Assembly (NCBI RefSeq): GCF_002101595.1
Contig: NZ_LQOM01000022.1
Coordinates: 62,001 to 126,000, forward strand
Length of the DNA: 64,000 nucleotides
Source of the DNA: Mycobacterium celatum
Lineage (GTDB): Bacteria > Actinomycetota > Actinomycetes > Mycobacteriales > Mycobacteriaceae
Direction: 5' to 3'
A program made the translations under genes and the position numbers. Of this stretch, positions 1 through 7,875 are shown one piece after another (position 1 is the first letter of the stretch; every line of letters starts with the position of its first letter). The notes beneath the pieces were generated by a model. That model was not told where the DNA came from and made no database searches. It worked only from the letters and a program-made list of their open reading frames with translations.

Positions 1-684
1 CACCCGCAGCATCAATACCGCGTCGGCGGCGGGCAATTCGGCGTCCAGGTCATGGGAGACCGTGACCGGCCAGTCGCCCACCCCAACCGGCAGCAGTGTG
101 GGCGGCGCCACCAACACCACCTCGGCACCCAGGGTGTGCAGCAGCATGACGTTGGAGCGGGCGACGCGGCTGTGCAGGATGTCGCCGACGATCACCACCC
201 GCCGCCCCTCGACGCCGCCGAGGCGCTGGCGGATGGTCAAGGCGTCCAGCAGCGCCTGCGTCGGGTGTTCGTGGGTGCCGTCGCCGGCGTTGATCACTGA
301 CGGGCCACCGGTTTCCGTGGCGGTCCAGTCGGCCAGCAGATGCGCCGCGCCCGAGGCTGGATGCCGGATGATCAGCGCGTCGGCGCCTGCGGCCCGCAGC
401 GTCAGCGCGGTGTCACGCAGCGACTCCCCTTTGGCCACCGAAGATCCCGTCGAGCTGACGTTGATCACGTCGGCGCTCATCCATTTGCCGGCCACCTCGA
501 ACGACACCCGGGTGCGGGTGGAGTTCTCGTAGAACATCGTGATGATCGTCCGCCCGCGCAGCGTGGGCAGCTTGCGCACCTCGCGGCCGACCAGCGCCTG
601 CGCGAACCGGTCGGCGTCGTCGAGGATCGCGGTGGCGTCGTCGCGGGACAAATCGCCGGCCGCCAGCAGGTGTCGGGGGCTCAT
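1..684 (-). CDS. pyrB: Aspartate carbamoyltransferase, catalytic chain (partial, C-terminus outside window)
   Basis: Second step of pyrimidine synthesis: condenses carbamoyl phosphate with aspartate in the cytoplasm. The N-terminal 228 residues are present and open with [17 protein letters not shown]. The carbamoyl-phosphate loop STRTRVSFE follows at about residue 55, and [14 protein letters not shown] and the aspartate-domain start [12 protein letters not shown] are readable. The ATG at 684 overlaps the pyrR stop by four bases, so translation is probably coupled and the pair forms the head of the pyr operon. About 90 C-terminal residues lie before base 1, judging from the usual length near 310-320. 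Identification is secure; only the end is missing. Confidence 0.96.
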   Translation of the reverse strand, partial: MSPRHLLAAGDLSRDDATAILDDADRFAQALVGREVRKLPTLRGRTIITMFYENSTRTRVSFEVAGKWMSADVINVSSTGSSVAKGESLRDTALTLRAAGADALIIRHPASGAAHLLADWTATETGGPSVINAGDGTHEHPTQALLDALTIRQRLGGVEGRRVVIVGDILHSRVARSNVMLLHTLGAEVVLVAPPTLLPVGVGDWPVTVSHDLDAELPAADAVLMLRV

Positions 685-1244
685 CGCGAGATCACCACCC
701 CGTCGCGGTCGTCGTGTTCGCGCAGCAGCACGTGCACGCTCTCGGTGCGCGAGGTCGGCACGTTCTTGCCGACGTAGTCGGCGCGCAGCGGCAGTTCGCG
801 GTGGCCGCGGTCGACGAGGACGGCCAGCTGCACGGCCCGGGGCCGGCCCAGGTCGCGCAGCGCGTCCAGCGCCGAGCGCACCGAGCGCCCGGAGTACAGC
901 ACGTCGTCGACCAGGATCACCAGGGCGTCGTCGATGCCGCCGGCCGGGATCGAGGTGGCTTCCAGCGGGCGGGGCGGTTTTTGCATCAGGTCGTCGCGGT
1001 ACAGCGTGATGTCCAGCGCACCGTGAGCCACCTGAACACCGCTGAATTCGGCGATGTGGGCGGCCAGCCGCTCGGCCAAGATCACGCCGCGCGTGGGGAT
1101 ACCCAGCAACACGACGCGCGGCGCGTCGGGTCCGTCCAATGCGGTTTTTTCGATGATCTGGTGCGCGATCCGAGAAATGGTGCGGCCCACGTCGGCCGCC
1201 GACATCAATTCGCGGCCGGTGCCGGTGTCACCCGCTGCACCCAT
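681..1244 (-). CDS. pyrR: Bifunctional pyr operon regulator / uracil phosphoribosyltransferase
   Basis: PyrR binds pyr mRNA in response to UMP and has uracil phosphoribosyltransferase activity. The 187-residue product carries the PRPP-binding signature [17 protein letters not shown] and the family motifs [15 protein letters not shown] and [11 protein letters not shown]. The ATG at 1244 gives [20 protein letters not shown], matching the mycobacterial N-terminus I recall; a longer in-frame extension exists but would run into the intergenic space. It is first in the operon with pyrB directly downstream. The 187-bp leader between it and the divergent 13E12 gene should hold the promoter and the PyrR-responsive RNA, but I could not identify a convincing binding loop by eye. 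Confidence 0.95.
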   Translation of the reverse strand: MGAAGDTGTGRELMSAADVGRTISRIAHQIIEKTALDGPDAPRVVLLGIPTRGVILAERLAAHIAEFSGVQVAHGALDITLYRDDLMQKPPRPLEATSIPAGGIDDALVILVDDVLYSGRSVRSALDALRDLGRPRAVQLAVLVDRGHRELPLRADYVGKNVPTSRTESVHVLLREHDDRDGVVISR

Positions 1245-1423
1245 GCGAGACCCTGACCTCCTTCTCCGCCTCACCGGACGGATCGTTAAAGGATGTCGAC
1301 TGCCGGGCAGCGTAGCACTCCGCCTCGCGAACGTGCGGAACACATGCCTGTCTGGCGCCGAGCGAGTACGTGTGCACAGGGTGGGCTTCGGCTTCGACTC
1401 TATGTCGGCGGCCTCGTCTACTA

Positions 1424-1439
1424 TCGAAAATATGTTCGA
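1424..1439. promoter_or_regulatory. LexA (SOS) box overlapping the 13E12 start codon
   Basis: The 16-mer TCGAAAATATGTTCGA matches the mycobacterial LexA consensus TCGAAC-N4-GTTCGA except for one base in the left arm. It spans the ATG at 1432, so bound LexA would sit over the translation start and presumably over a leaderless or very short-leader transcript. LexA control of 13E12-family genes is known in M. tuberculosis. Confidence 0.75.
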
Positions 1440-2715
1440 AACCATGGCCGCCATCGATCCCTTTGCCGACGAGGCGTGGCTGATCGAGCGGATAGCCGAG
1501 CTGGAGCGGGCGAAATCGGCTGCAGCAGCGGGCCAGGCGCGGGCGGCCGCGGCGTTGGACGCGTTGCGTCGCGCTCATGAGGCTGATGCCGGCGTTCCGT
1601 CGGCTCAGCGTGGTCGCGGGTTGGGCACCGAGATCGCGCTGGCGCGACGGGATTCGCCGGCCCGGGGTGGACGGCACCTGGGATTCGCGAAGGCACTGGT
1701 CCATGAGATGCCGCACACGCTCGCTGCGCTGGAGGCCGGGCAGTTGTCCGAGTGGCGGGCCACCCTGATTGTGCGGGAGTCTGCCTGCTTGGACGTCGAG
1801 GACCGCCGTGCGCTGGATGCCGAGATGTGCGCCGACATGGCCGCATTGGACGGGGTGGGCGATGCGCGGATAGCCGCCGCGGCAAAGAAGATCGCCTACC
1901 GGCTCAACGCGCAGGCGGTGGTCGATCGGTCCGCGAAGGCCGCGTCGGAGCGCACGGTGACGATACGCCCGGCTCCGGACACCATGACCTGGGTGACGGC
2001 ATTATTGCCGGTCGCGCAGGGCGTCTCGGTGTATGCGGCGCTCAAGCGGGCAGCAGACACCACATTCGACGGCCGCACGCGTGGCCAGGTGATGGCCGAC
2101 ACGTTGGTCGAACGCATCACCGGACGACCCTCCGATGTGCCCGAACCCGTTGCGGTCAACCTGGTCATTTCCGACGAGGCGCTGCTCGGTTGCGACGATG
2201 CCGCGGCTGTGGTCGACGGGTACGGCTTGATCCCGGCGGCCGTGGCTCGTGGTCTGGTCAGCCAGTCCGTGACGGACGCCCGCTCGCGGGCCACGTTGCG
2301 CAGGCTTTATAAGCACCCGACGTCGGGTGCGCTGGTCGGGATGGAGTCGCGAGCGCGCCGGTTCCCAAAGGGGCTGGCCGCCTTTATCGGGTTACGCGAT
2401 CAGCGATGTCGTACGCCATACTGTGACGCCCCGATCCGACACCGCGACCATGCCCGGCCGCACCATCGCGACGGGCCCACCAGCGCCGAGAACGGGCTCG
2501 GTTCGTGCGAGCGTTGCAACTACGTCAAGGAATCACCCGGCTGGCACGTCAGCACTAAGTTGGACGAAACTGGCCGACACACAGCCGAATTCATCACGCC
2601 CACCGGGATGCATTACCACTCGTCAGCACCACCGCAACCCGGGCCGCTCACGGTTACTATCAGCGAAATCGAAACCCGGATCGGTATTGCCCTCAGTCGG
2701 CCTCACGCCGCCTGA
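1432..2715 (+). CDS. 13E12 repeat family protein (DUF222 + HNH endonuclease domain)
   Basis: A 427-residue DUF222 protein with a C-terminal HNH nuclease module. The N-terminal half is helical, starting [17 protein letters not shown]. The HNH region lies at about residues 325-365, with zinc-type pairs CRTPYC and CERC flanking a histidine-rich [12 protein letters not shown]. The ATG at 1432 fits the family N-terminus; an open frame continues upstream to 1054 but overlaps pyrR on the other strand. A LexA box lies across the start, implying DNA-damage induction. The family is repeated in mycobacterial genomes and is suspected to be mobile or damage-linked, but the biological role is not established. 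Position beside pyrR resembles Rv1378c. Confidence 0.88.
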   Translation: MFETMAAIDPFADEAWLIERIAELERAKSAAAAGQARAAAALDALRRAHEADAGVPSAQRGRGLGTEIALARRDSPARGGRHLGFAKALVHEMPHTLAALEAGQLSEWRATLIVRESACLDVEDRRALDAEMCADMAALDGVGDARIAAAAKKIAYRLNAQAVVDRSAKAASERTVTIRPAPDTMTWVTALLPVAQGVSVYAALKRAADTTFDGRTRGQVMADTLVERITGRPSDVPEPVAVNLVISDEALLGCDDAAAVVDGYGLIPAAVARGLVSQSVTDARSRATLRRLYKHPTSGALVGMESRARRFPKGLAAFIGLRDQRCRTPYCDAPIRHRDHARPHHRDGPTSAENGLGSCERCNYVKESPGWHVSTKLDETGRHTAEFITPTGMHYHSSAPPQPGPLTVTISEIETRIGIALSRPHAA

Positions 2716-2752
2716 CAGATCGACCGCCACGCCGGGCGGCTACCCTGACGGC

Positions 2753-3958
2753 GTGAATCTCGACGGCAATCAGGCCTCGATCCGTGCGGCCTGCGATGCC
2801 GGGCTGCTGGCCGGCGCGATCACGGTGGTGTGGCAGCGCGGAGAAGTGTTGCAGGTCAACGAGATCGGCTATCGCGACATCGACGCCGGGCTACCGATGC
2901 AGCGCGACACGCTGTTTCGTATTGCGTCGATGACCAAGCCGGTCACGGTCGCCGCGGCGATGACGCTGGTCGACGAGGGCAAGCTGGCGCTCGGTGACCC
3001 GGTCGCGCGCTGGCTGCCCGAGCTCGCCGACATGCGGGTGCTCGACAACCCCAGCGGTCCGCTGGACCAGACTCATCCGGCGCAGCGTGCGATCCTGGTC
3101 GCGGACCTGCTCACCCACACCAGTGGGCTGGCGTATGGATTCTCGGTCGGCGGGCCGATCTCGCGGGCGTACGTTCGGCTGCCGTTCGGGCAGGGGCCCG
3201 ACATCTGGCTGGCCGCGCTGGCCGAGTTGCCACTGGTTCATCAGCCCGGCGAGCGGTTGACCTACAGCCATTCGATCGACGTGCTCGGGGTGCTGGTCTC
3301 CCGCATCGAGGGCAAGCCGTTCCACCAGGTGCTCGACGAGCGGATCCTGCAGCCGCTCGGCATGGTCGACACCGGCTTCTGCGTCTCGGCCGAGGGCCGC
3401 CGCCGGGCCGCCACGATGTACCGGCTCGACGAGAACAACCGGCTTCGCCACGACGTGATGGGGCCGCCGCATCTGACGCCGCCGGCATTTCCCAATGCCG
3501 GCGGCGGCTTGTGGTCGACCGCCGACGACTATCTGCGGTTCGTCGAAATGCTGTTGCGCGGCGGGGTTCTCGACGGGGTGCGGGTGCTGTCGGAAGAGTC
3601 GGTGCGCGCGATGCGCACCGACCGGCTCACCGACGAGCAGAAGCGGCATTCGTTCCTGGGTGCGCCGTTCTGGATCGGCCGCGGGTTCGGGTTGAACCTG
3701 TCGGTGGTCACCGATCCGGCGAAGGCGACGCCGCTGTTCGGGCCCGGCGGGCCCGGAACGTTCAGCTGGCCGGGCGCTTACGGCACGTGGTGGCAGGCCG
3801 ATCCGGCAGCCGAGCTGATTCTGCTGTATCTGGTGCAGAACATGCCCACCCTGTCCGCCGATGCCGCCGCAGCCGTCGCCGGCAACACCTCCCAGGCGAG
3901 ACTGCAAGCGGTGCAACCGAAATTCGTCCGCCGCACCTACCAGGCGCTGGGGCTGTAG
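2753..3958 (+). CDS. Serine hydrolase, beta-lactamase / class C penicillin-binding family
   Basis: A 401-residue serine hydrolase. The nucleophile motif SMTK (Ser59-Lys62) and a Tyr in TYSHSID near residue 171, at the place of the usual YxN, are visible, as is NAGGGLWSTADDY downstream. The GTG at 2753 yields MNLDGNQASIRAACDAGLLAG; a longer frame runs back inside the 13E12 gene and is rejected. No signal peptide is evident, so it is probably cytosolic, an esterase or peptidase rather than a true lactamase. It converges with the minus-strand acyl-CoA dehydrogenase homologue, with the group II intron between them. Substrate unknown. Confidence 0.88.
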   Translation: MNLDGNQASIRAACDAGLLAGAITVVWQRGEVLQVNEIGYRDIDAGLPMQRDTLFRIASMTKPVTVAAAMTLVDEGKLALGDPVARWLPELADMRVLDNPSGPLDQTHPAQRAILVADLLTHTSGLAYGFSVGGPISRAYVRLPFGQGPDIWLAALAELPLVHQPGERLTYSHSIDVLGVLVSRIEGKPFHQVLDERILQPLGMVDTGFCVSAEGRRRAATMYRLDENNRLRHDVMGPPHLTPPAFPNAGGGLWSTADDYLRFVEMLLRGGVLDGVRVLSEESVRAMRTDRLTDEQKRHSFLGAPFWIGRGFGLNLSVVTDPAKATPLFGPGGPGTFSWPGAYGTWWQADPAAELILLYLVQNMPTLSADAAAAVAGNTSQARLQAVQPKFVRRTYQALGL

Positions 3959-3972
3959 CGTTTAGCGGCGAG

Positions 3973-4046
3973 GTCGGGTAGCCGGAGGGGATTTCACCCT
4001 CCGGCTCCCACAGATCCGTACGTGAGCCTCTCGGTTCATACGGCTC
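3973..4046 (-). ncRNA. Group II intron domains V and VI
   Basis: On the minus strand, domain V spans about 4046-4012: GAGCCGTA pairs with TACGGATC, it contains the AGC triad, and it is capped by a GAGA (GNRA) tetraloop. Domain VI follows (about 4011-3977), with a GGAGCCGGAGGG stem closing on CCCTCCGGCT and an unpaired A seven bases from the 3' end, the expected branch point. Both catalytic elements look intact, so the RNA could still splice even though its ORF is broken. Confidence 0.82.
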
Positions 4047-4058
4047 TTGTCACCTTGA

Positions 4059-5318
4059 TCACCAGACTTTCGGGACAGCGGTGGCCCATGCCCAGTGGGC
4101 GAAGAACCGCGGGTGCTGGGTGGTGACCCGCCGCCACGCCTGTTGGAAGGCCCCGCGGGCCCGAAACCGCCGGTATTTCTTGCGGACCCACCGCATCAGG
4201 TAGGCGTTGATGCGTGTCAGGAGGGGATACAGTGCCGATCGGTAGAAGGCCCCGTAGTAGTTCATCCAGCCCCGCACGATGGGGTTGATCCATCGTGCAA
4301 GCTCACCGAAGGATTGACCGGTGCGATGGTGCAGCCGCTACGACCGCACCTTTGCACCGATCTTGTTCAAGGCGGCCCTGCTGATCGCGGGGGTAAACGA
4401 GACGAACATGCGCCCGTTTTTAGTCCGCGCTTCGCGCGGGCGGAACGTGAAGCCCAGAAACGTAAACGACGTGTGCGCATAGTCTCCGCGCCGTTTGTCG
4501 TCCTTGCAGTACACGATCCGGGTCTTGTCGGGCTGCAACCGCAACCCGACTTCGACCATCCTGTCTTGCAGCGCGGCCAACACTTGGTGGGCTTGGCGCT
4601 CGGTGACGCAGTGCACGACCGCGTCATCGACATAGCGTTCGAACCGCACGGTCGGGAACTCCCGGGCCATCCACATATCAAACGCGTAATGCAGGAACAG
4701 GTTTGCCAGCACGGGCGAGACCGGCGACCCCTGCGGGGTGCCCCGGTCCCGCTGCAGGGCGCCGTCGGGCAACTGCACCGGCGCGTGCAGCCACCGGCGC
4801 ACATACAGCGCCACCCACGGCAAATCGGTGTTGGCTTGCACCGCTTTGAGCATGAGATCCCACGACACGCTGTCAAAGAACTTCTGGATGTCCAAATCGA
4901 TCACCCAGTCGGTCTTCCAGCAGCGCTGCCGGCACACGCCTACCGCATCGACCGCCGAACGGCCCGGCCAGTAACCATAGGAGTCGTCGTGAAAGATCGC
5001 CTCGACCTTCGCTTTCAGCTCCTCGGCCACCACCGCTTGCGCCACCCGGTCAGCCACCGTGGGCAACCCCAGCATCCTGGTCCCTCCCCCATGCGGCTTG
5101 GGTATCTCCACCGCACGCACCGGAGGCGGAAAGTAGGAGCCCGACGACATCCGATTCCACACCTTGTACGGATTGTTGTGCAGGTCGGCCTCGAACTCCT
5201 CGATCGACACTCCATCCACGCCCGGCGCGCCCTTGTTCGCCTTGACCTTCTCCCAGGCCTCCCGAACCGCCCACTTCGAAATCTCGAACGGCTTGCCCGG
5301 CGACTTCAACTCGCCCAT
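4059..5318 (-). pseudogene. ltrA-like: Group II intron reverse transcriptase/maturase, interrupted by one amber codon
   Basis: The reverse transcriptase starts MGELKSPGKPFEISKW at 5318. Readable blocks are KGAPGVDG, DLDIQKFFDSV, RGTPQGSPVSPVLANLF and the catalytic box RYVDDAVVHC, with YVDD in place of the usual YADD. After IGAKVRS a TAG at 4340-4338 stops translation, but the same frame continues at once with RLHHRTGQSFGELARW and on to MRGWMNYYGAFYRSALYP, the maturase (X) domain, ending at 4059. Related proteins have Trp at this position, so a single TGG-to-TAG change explains the break. No HNH/En domain follows. The ORF ends 13 bases before domain V, as expected. Activity would need suppression or a partner copy elsewhere. 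Confidence 0.88.
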
Positions 5319-5906
5319 GCGACTCCTCCCGAACCCCAACAGGTCCGGTTGATCCCACCAACACAGCCACACATGACCCAGCCCCTTCGCTCCACCCCCA
5401 TTACAGGAGCTTCACCACTACTACGAGCCAGTCCGCCAGCCGAACCCGCCACGGTACTCACACCCACGCTCAGGCGCGGGCTACTCCCTCTCGCCCACCC
5501 TCAACCGCAATGGGCGGTGTCGGATTCGACCTTCTCCCGTTCCATGCAAAAGCCGCAGACCGGGCTCGCGTCGCCTCCCTGCCGGACACCACCTGGCCAA
5601 TCAACGGGCACCCGCCAGACTCATCCCGGGATCCGTCTGACACCCCGGTTTTGATGTCACCTGATTTTGTTTCGACACGTCAACAGCGATTCGCTTGCGC
5701 TCGCCTTCCCGATCCCCACCTGACACATCACGCGCGCCTTTTCCACATCGCTCACCACGGTCGCGTTACCACTCCCGCAGCATGTGGCGGTTTGAAGCCT
5801 CCCCCCGCAGGGCGACTCCGAAGGGCCAACAATCCTTCATCTCCTGCACAGCACCGCATCCAGGGAGCTACCTACATCGACACTCCCTTCTACGTGCGGG
5901 ACACAC

Positions 5907-5956
5907 CAGACGCAAAAGTCTCCGAAAACCCTTGGTTTTGGGGGCTTTTGCGTCTG
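5907..5956. terminator. Long perfect hairpin, likely bidirectional terminator and intron target
   Basis: CAGACGCAAAAG (5907-5918) and CTTTTGCGTCTG (5945-5956) are perfect 12-bp inverted arms, with an inner AAAACC/GGTTTT pairing in the loop. It lies just after the stop of the minus-strand acyl-CoA dehydrogenase homologue and abuts the 5' end of the group II intron. Confidence 0.75.
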
Positions 5957-5966
5957 CTCGCCGAAC

Positions 5967-7106
5967 CTAGATCATCGCGATCGGCGAGACTTTGGCGCCG
6001 ACCTCCAGCGCGCCGGCGAGTTCGCGGCTGACGTCGTAGTCGAACACCACGTGCCCGGAGATCACGTCGACATCCCGCTTGGCGCGCTGTAACGGGTTGT
6101 CCAGGAACTGCGCGCTCGCCCCGGATGCCTCCAGCAGGTCGGCGATCACCGACCGGGACTCGTGCACGATGTGCGCGGCAGCGGCCCGCGCGTCGGCGCG
6201 GGCCGCGCGGCTGACCCGCTGACCGGCGCGCACTGCGGACTGGATCCGGTTTGCGGTGTCGTCGAGCAAGGCGTGCAGGGCGCGCAGTCGCACCCGTGCC
6301 TCGCCCAGCCGTATCTGCGCGGCCGGCTGATCCTTTTGCGCCACACCGGAATACGCCAGCACCCGCTCGCCGAGCCGACGAGCGTAGGTGTCGGCGACCA
6401 ATTCGGCCGAGCCCAGCGCCGGCATCGCAGCGGTCAACGCCAGTGCCGGCACCATCGGCCAGCGGTACACCGGGGCGTCGTGCAGCGCGGCGCCCGGCGT
6501 GGTCCCGCTGTAGATGTCGATCACCTGGACCAACCGGTGGCCGGGCACCCACACGTCCTCGACGACGACGTCGTTGGAGCCGGTGGCGCACATCCCGGCG
6601 ACATGCCAGACATCCTCGACCCGGACGTCGGACACCGGCAACAGCACCAGCGCCGGATACGGGCTGCCCTCGGGGTCGCAGATCGCGCCGACCAGCACCC
6701 AGTCGGCGTCCATCACGCCGGTGGCCCAGGACCACCGCCCGCTCAGCCGGATGCCGCCGTCGACCGGCACCCCTCGCCCGGTCGGCGCCAGCGGCGCCGG
6801 GCACAGCACCGGACCGTCGGCGAACACCTCGTCCTGTGCCTGCTCGCTCAGCAACGCGAGCATCCAGTTGTGCAGGGTGTAGAAGCCCAGCGTCCAGGCG
6901 CTGGAAGCACATCCGTGCGCCATTTGCCGCACCACGCCGAAGATTTCGGGAAACTCCGCCTGCCGCCCGCCGTAGCGCGCCGGCATCAGCAGTCGCGCCA
7001 GCCCCGATTGGCGGTACTCGTCGACGGTGGCCTGCGGCAGGCGTCGCAGCTTTTCCGCGTCGCCCGCCCGTTGCGCCAGGCTGGCGACAAAGTCTGCGGT
7101 AACCAT
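5967..7106 (-). CDS. Acyl-CoA dehydrogenase-fold flavin-dependent monooxygenase-like protein
   Basis: A 379-residue protein of the acyl-CoA dehydrogenase superfamily, closest in feel to the group D monooxygenase branch (HsaA/DszC type): ARYGGRQAEFPEIFGVVR, ASSAWTLGFYTLHNW, GRWSWATGVMDADWV and the C-terminal GASAQFLDNPLQRAKRDVDV. In that branch the enzyme uses reduced flavin from a separate reductase to hydroxylate or oxidise its substrate; no reductase gene is adjacent here. The ATG at 7106 follows a perfect palindrome 11-34 bp upstream, so it is almost certainly controlled by the TetR gene immediately upstream on the same strand. Substrate is unknown; a true acyl-CoA dehydrogenase is less likely because the usual catalytic Glu context is not apparent. 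Confidence 0.75.
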   Translation of the reverse strand: MVTADFVASLAQRAGDAEKLRRLPQATVDEYRQSGLARLLMPARYGGRQAEFPEIFGVVRQMAHGCASSAWTLGFYTLHNWMLALLSEQAQDEVFADGPVLCPAPLAPTGRGVPVDGGIRLSGRWSWATGVMDADWVLVGAICDPEGSPYPALVLLPVSDVRVEDVWHVAGMCATGSNDVVVEDVWVPGHRLVQVIDIYSGTTPGAALHDAPVYRWPMVPALALTAAMPALGSAELVADTYARRLGERVLAYSGVAQKDQPAAQIRLGEARVRLRALHALLDDTANRIQSAVRAGQRVSRAARADARAAAAHIVHESRSVIADLLEASGASAQFLDNPLQRAKRDVDVISGHVVFDYDVSRELAGALEVGAKVSPIAMI

Positions 7107-7116
7107 GGCCAGGACC

Positions 7117-7140
7117 GTACCATACCTTTTGGTATGGTAC
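7117..7140. promoter_or_regulatory. TetR-type operator palindrome
   Basis: GTACCATACC (7117-7126) and GGTATGGTAC (7131-7140) form a perfect 10-bp inverted repeat around TTTT. It is between the TetR gene and the acyl-CoA dehydrogenase-like gene it precedes, close to the start codon, as expected of a repressor site. Confidence 0.85.
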
Positions 7141-7240
7141 GCGAGGGACCGAGACTGCGGTCACGGCGTAAACGCGCGAAAAATTGCACACTGTACGCAG
7201 TTTCGGCGCTGTCAGCGCGGTGTCAACGGCCGCTCGGCCG

Positions 7241-7807
7241 TCAGTGCCGCAGCATCACTTCGATGAAATCTTCGCGACGGCCAGCCGCCCGGGGACTCGG
7301 CCGCGACCCGGACAGGTGCAAGAACCCGATGCCGGCCGCGAACGTCGCGTTGGCGCGCATGTCTGCCTCTTCGGGGTCGAAGCCCTCGTCGAGGAACGCC
7401 TGCCGGACGGCGTCGACCACCCGCTCATCGGATGCGCGTACCGCCTTGGCCACCGCCTCCTCCGAGCGCGCCCATTCCCGCATGGCACGCTCCAGCATCC
7501 AGTGCCGGGGGCCGACCAGCGCCGTCATCATCCGGGATAGTCGCTGCCGGGGCGGGTCGCCGGCCAGGTCGTCGAAGTACCAGCGGTCCTCGTCGCGGAC
7601 CGCCGCCCAGGTGTCGACCAACGCTTTGCGGTAGGCCTTCATGTCGCTGAAGTGCCAGTAGAAGCTGCCCTTGGTCACGCCAAGCCGCCGGCACAGCCGG
7701 TCCAGGGTCAGCCCCTTGAGGCCATCCTCCGCGAGCACCCGGAAGCCTTCCTGCACCCAGTCATCCACGGACAGCCGCGAATTGGACGAGCCAGCCGATG
7801 TCACCAC
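7241..7807 (-). CDS. TetR family transcriptional regulator
   Basis: A 188-residue TetR repressor. The N-terminal helix-turn-helix is clear: LTLDRLCRRLGVTKGSFYWHF around residues 34-53. The C-terminal ligand-binding part has no recognisable specificity. A GTG at 7807, with a second GTG directly after, opens MVTSAGSSNSRLSVDDWVQ. It lies 134 bp upstream of the flavoprotein gene with a perfect palindrome in the gap, which makes local control of that gene the obvious inference; autoregulation is not supported by a second palindrome in front of its own start. Confidence 0.92.
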   Translation of the reverse strand: MVTSAGSSNSRLSVDDWVQEGFRVLAEDGLKGLTLDRLCRRLGVTKGSFYWHFSDMKAYRKALVDTWAAVRDEDRWYFDDLAGDPPRQRLSRMMTALVGPRHWMLERAMREWARSEEAVAKAVRASDERVVDAVRQAFLDEGFDPEEADMRANATFAAGIGFLHLSGSRPSPRAAGRREDFIEVMLRH

Positions 7808-7875
7808 GTTGATTAAGCGTAGTGATTTCTGCGGCCCCTGATTGCACTAATTTGACGCGAATGTCATACGGCGGA

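Larger units (their letters stand above)
3973..5906 (-). mobile_element. Group II intron, complete boundaries, inserted next to a terminator hairpin
   Basis: Read on the minus strand, the intron begins GTGTGTCCCGCACG at 5906 and ends CTACCCGAC at about 3973, roughly 1.93 kb. Domain V and domain VI are visible at the 3' end and a reverse transcriptase gene lies in domain IV. The last six bases of the 5' exon (CGTCTG, 5912-5907) are the exact complement of CAGACG at 5639-5634 inside the intron, a plausible IBS1/EBS1 pair that supports the 5' boundary. The insertion lies at the foot of the 3' arm of a terminator-like stem, and the ORF shows no endonuclease domain; both are class C traits, though the class is inferred. 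Bases 5319-5906 are non-coding ribozyme domains I-IV. Confidence 0.85.

Noticed and set aside
4095..5654. A 519-codon open frame on the plus strand across the intron
   Set aside because: It is antisense to the reverse transcriptase, has no recognisable domain and shows the His/Arg/Pro bias typical of shadow frames in GC-rich DNA.
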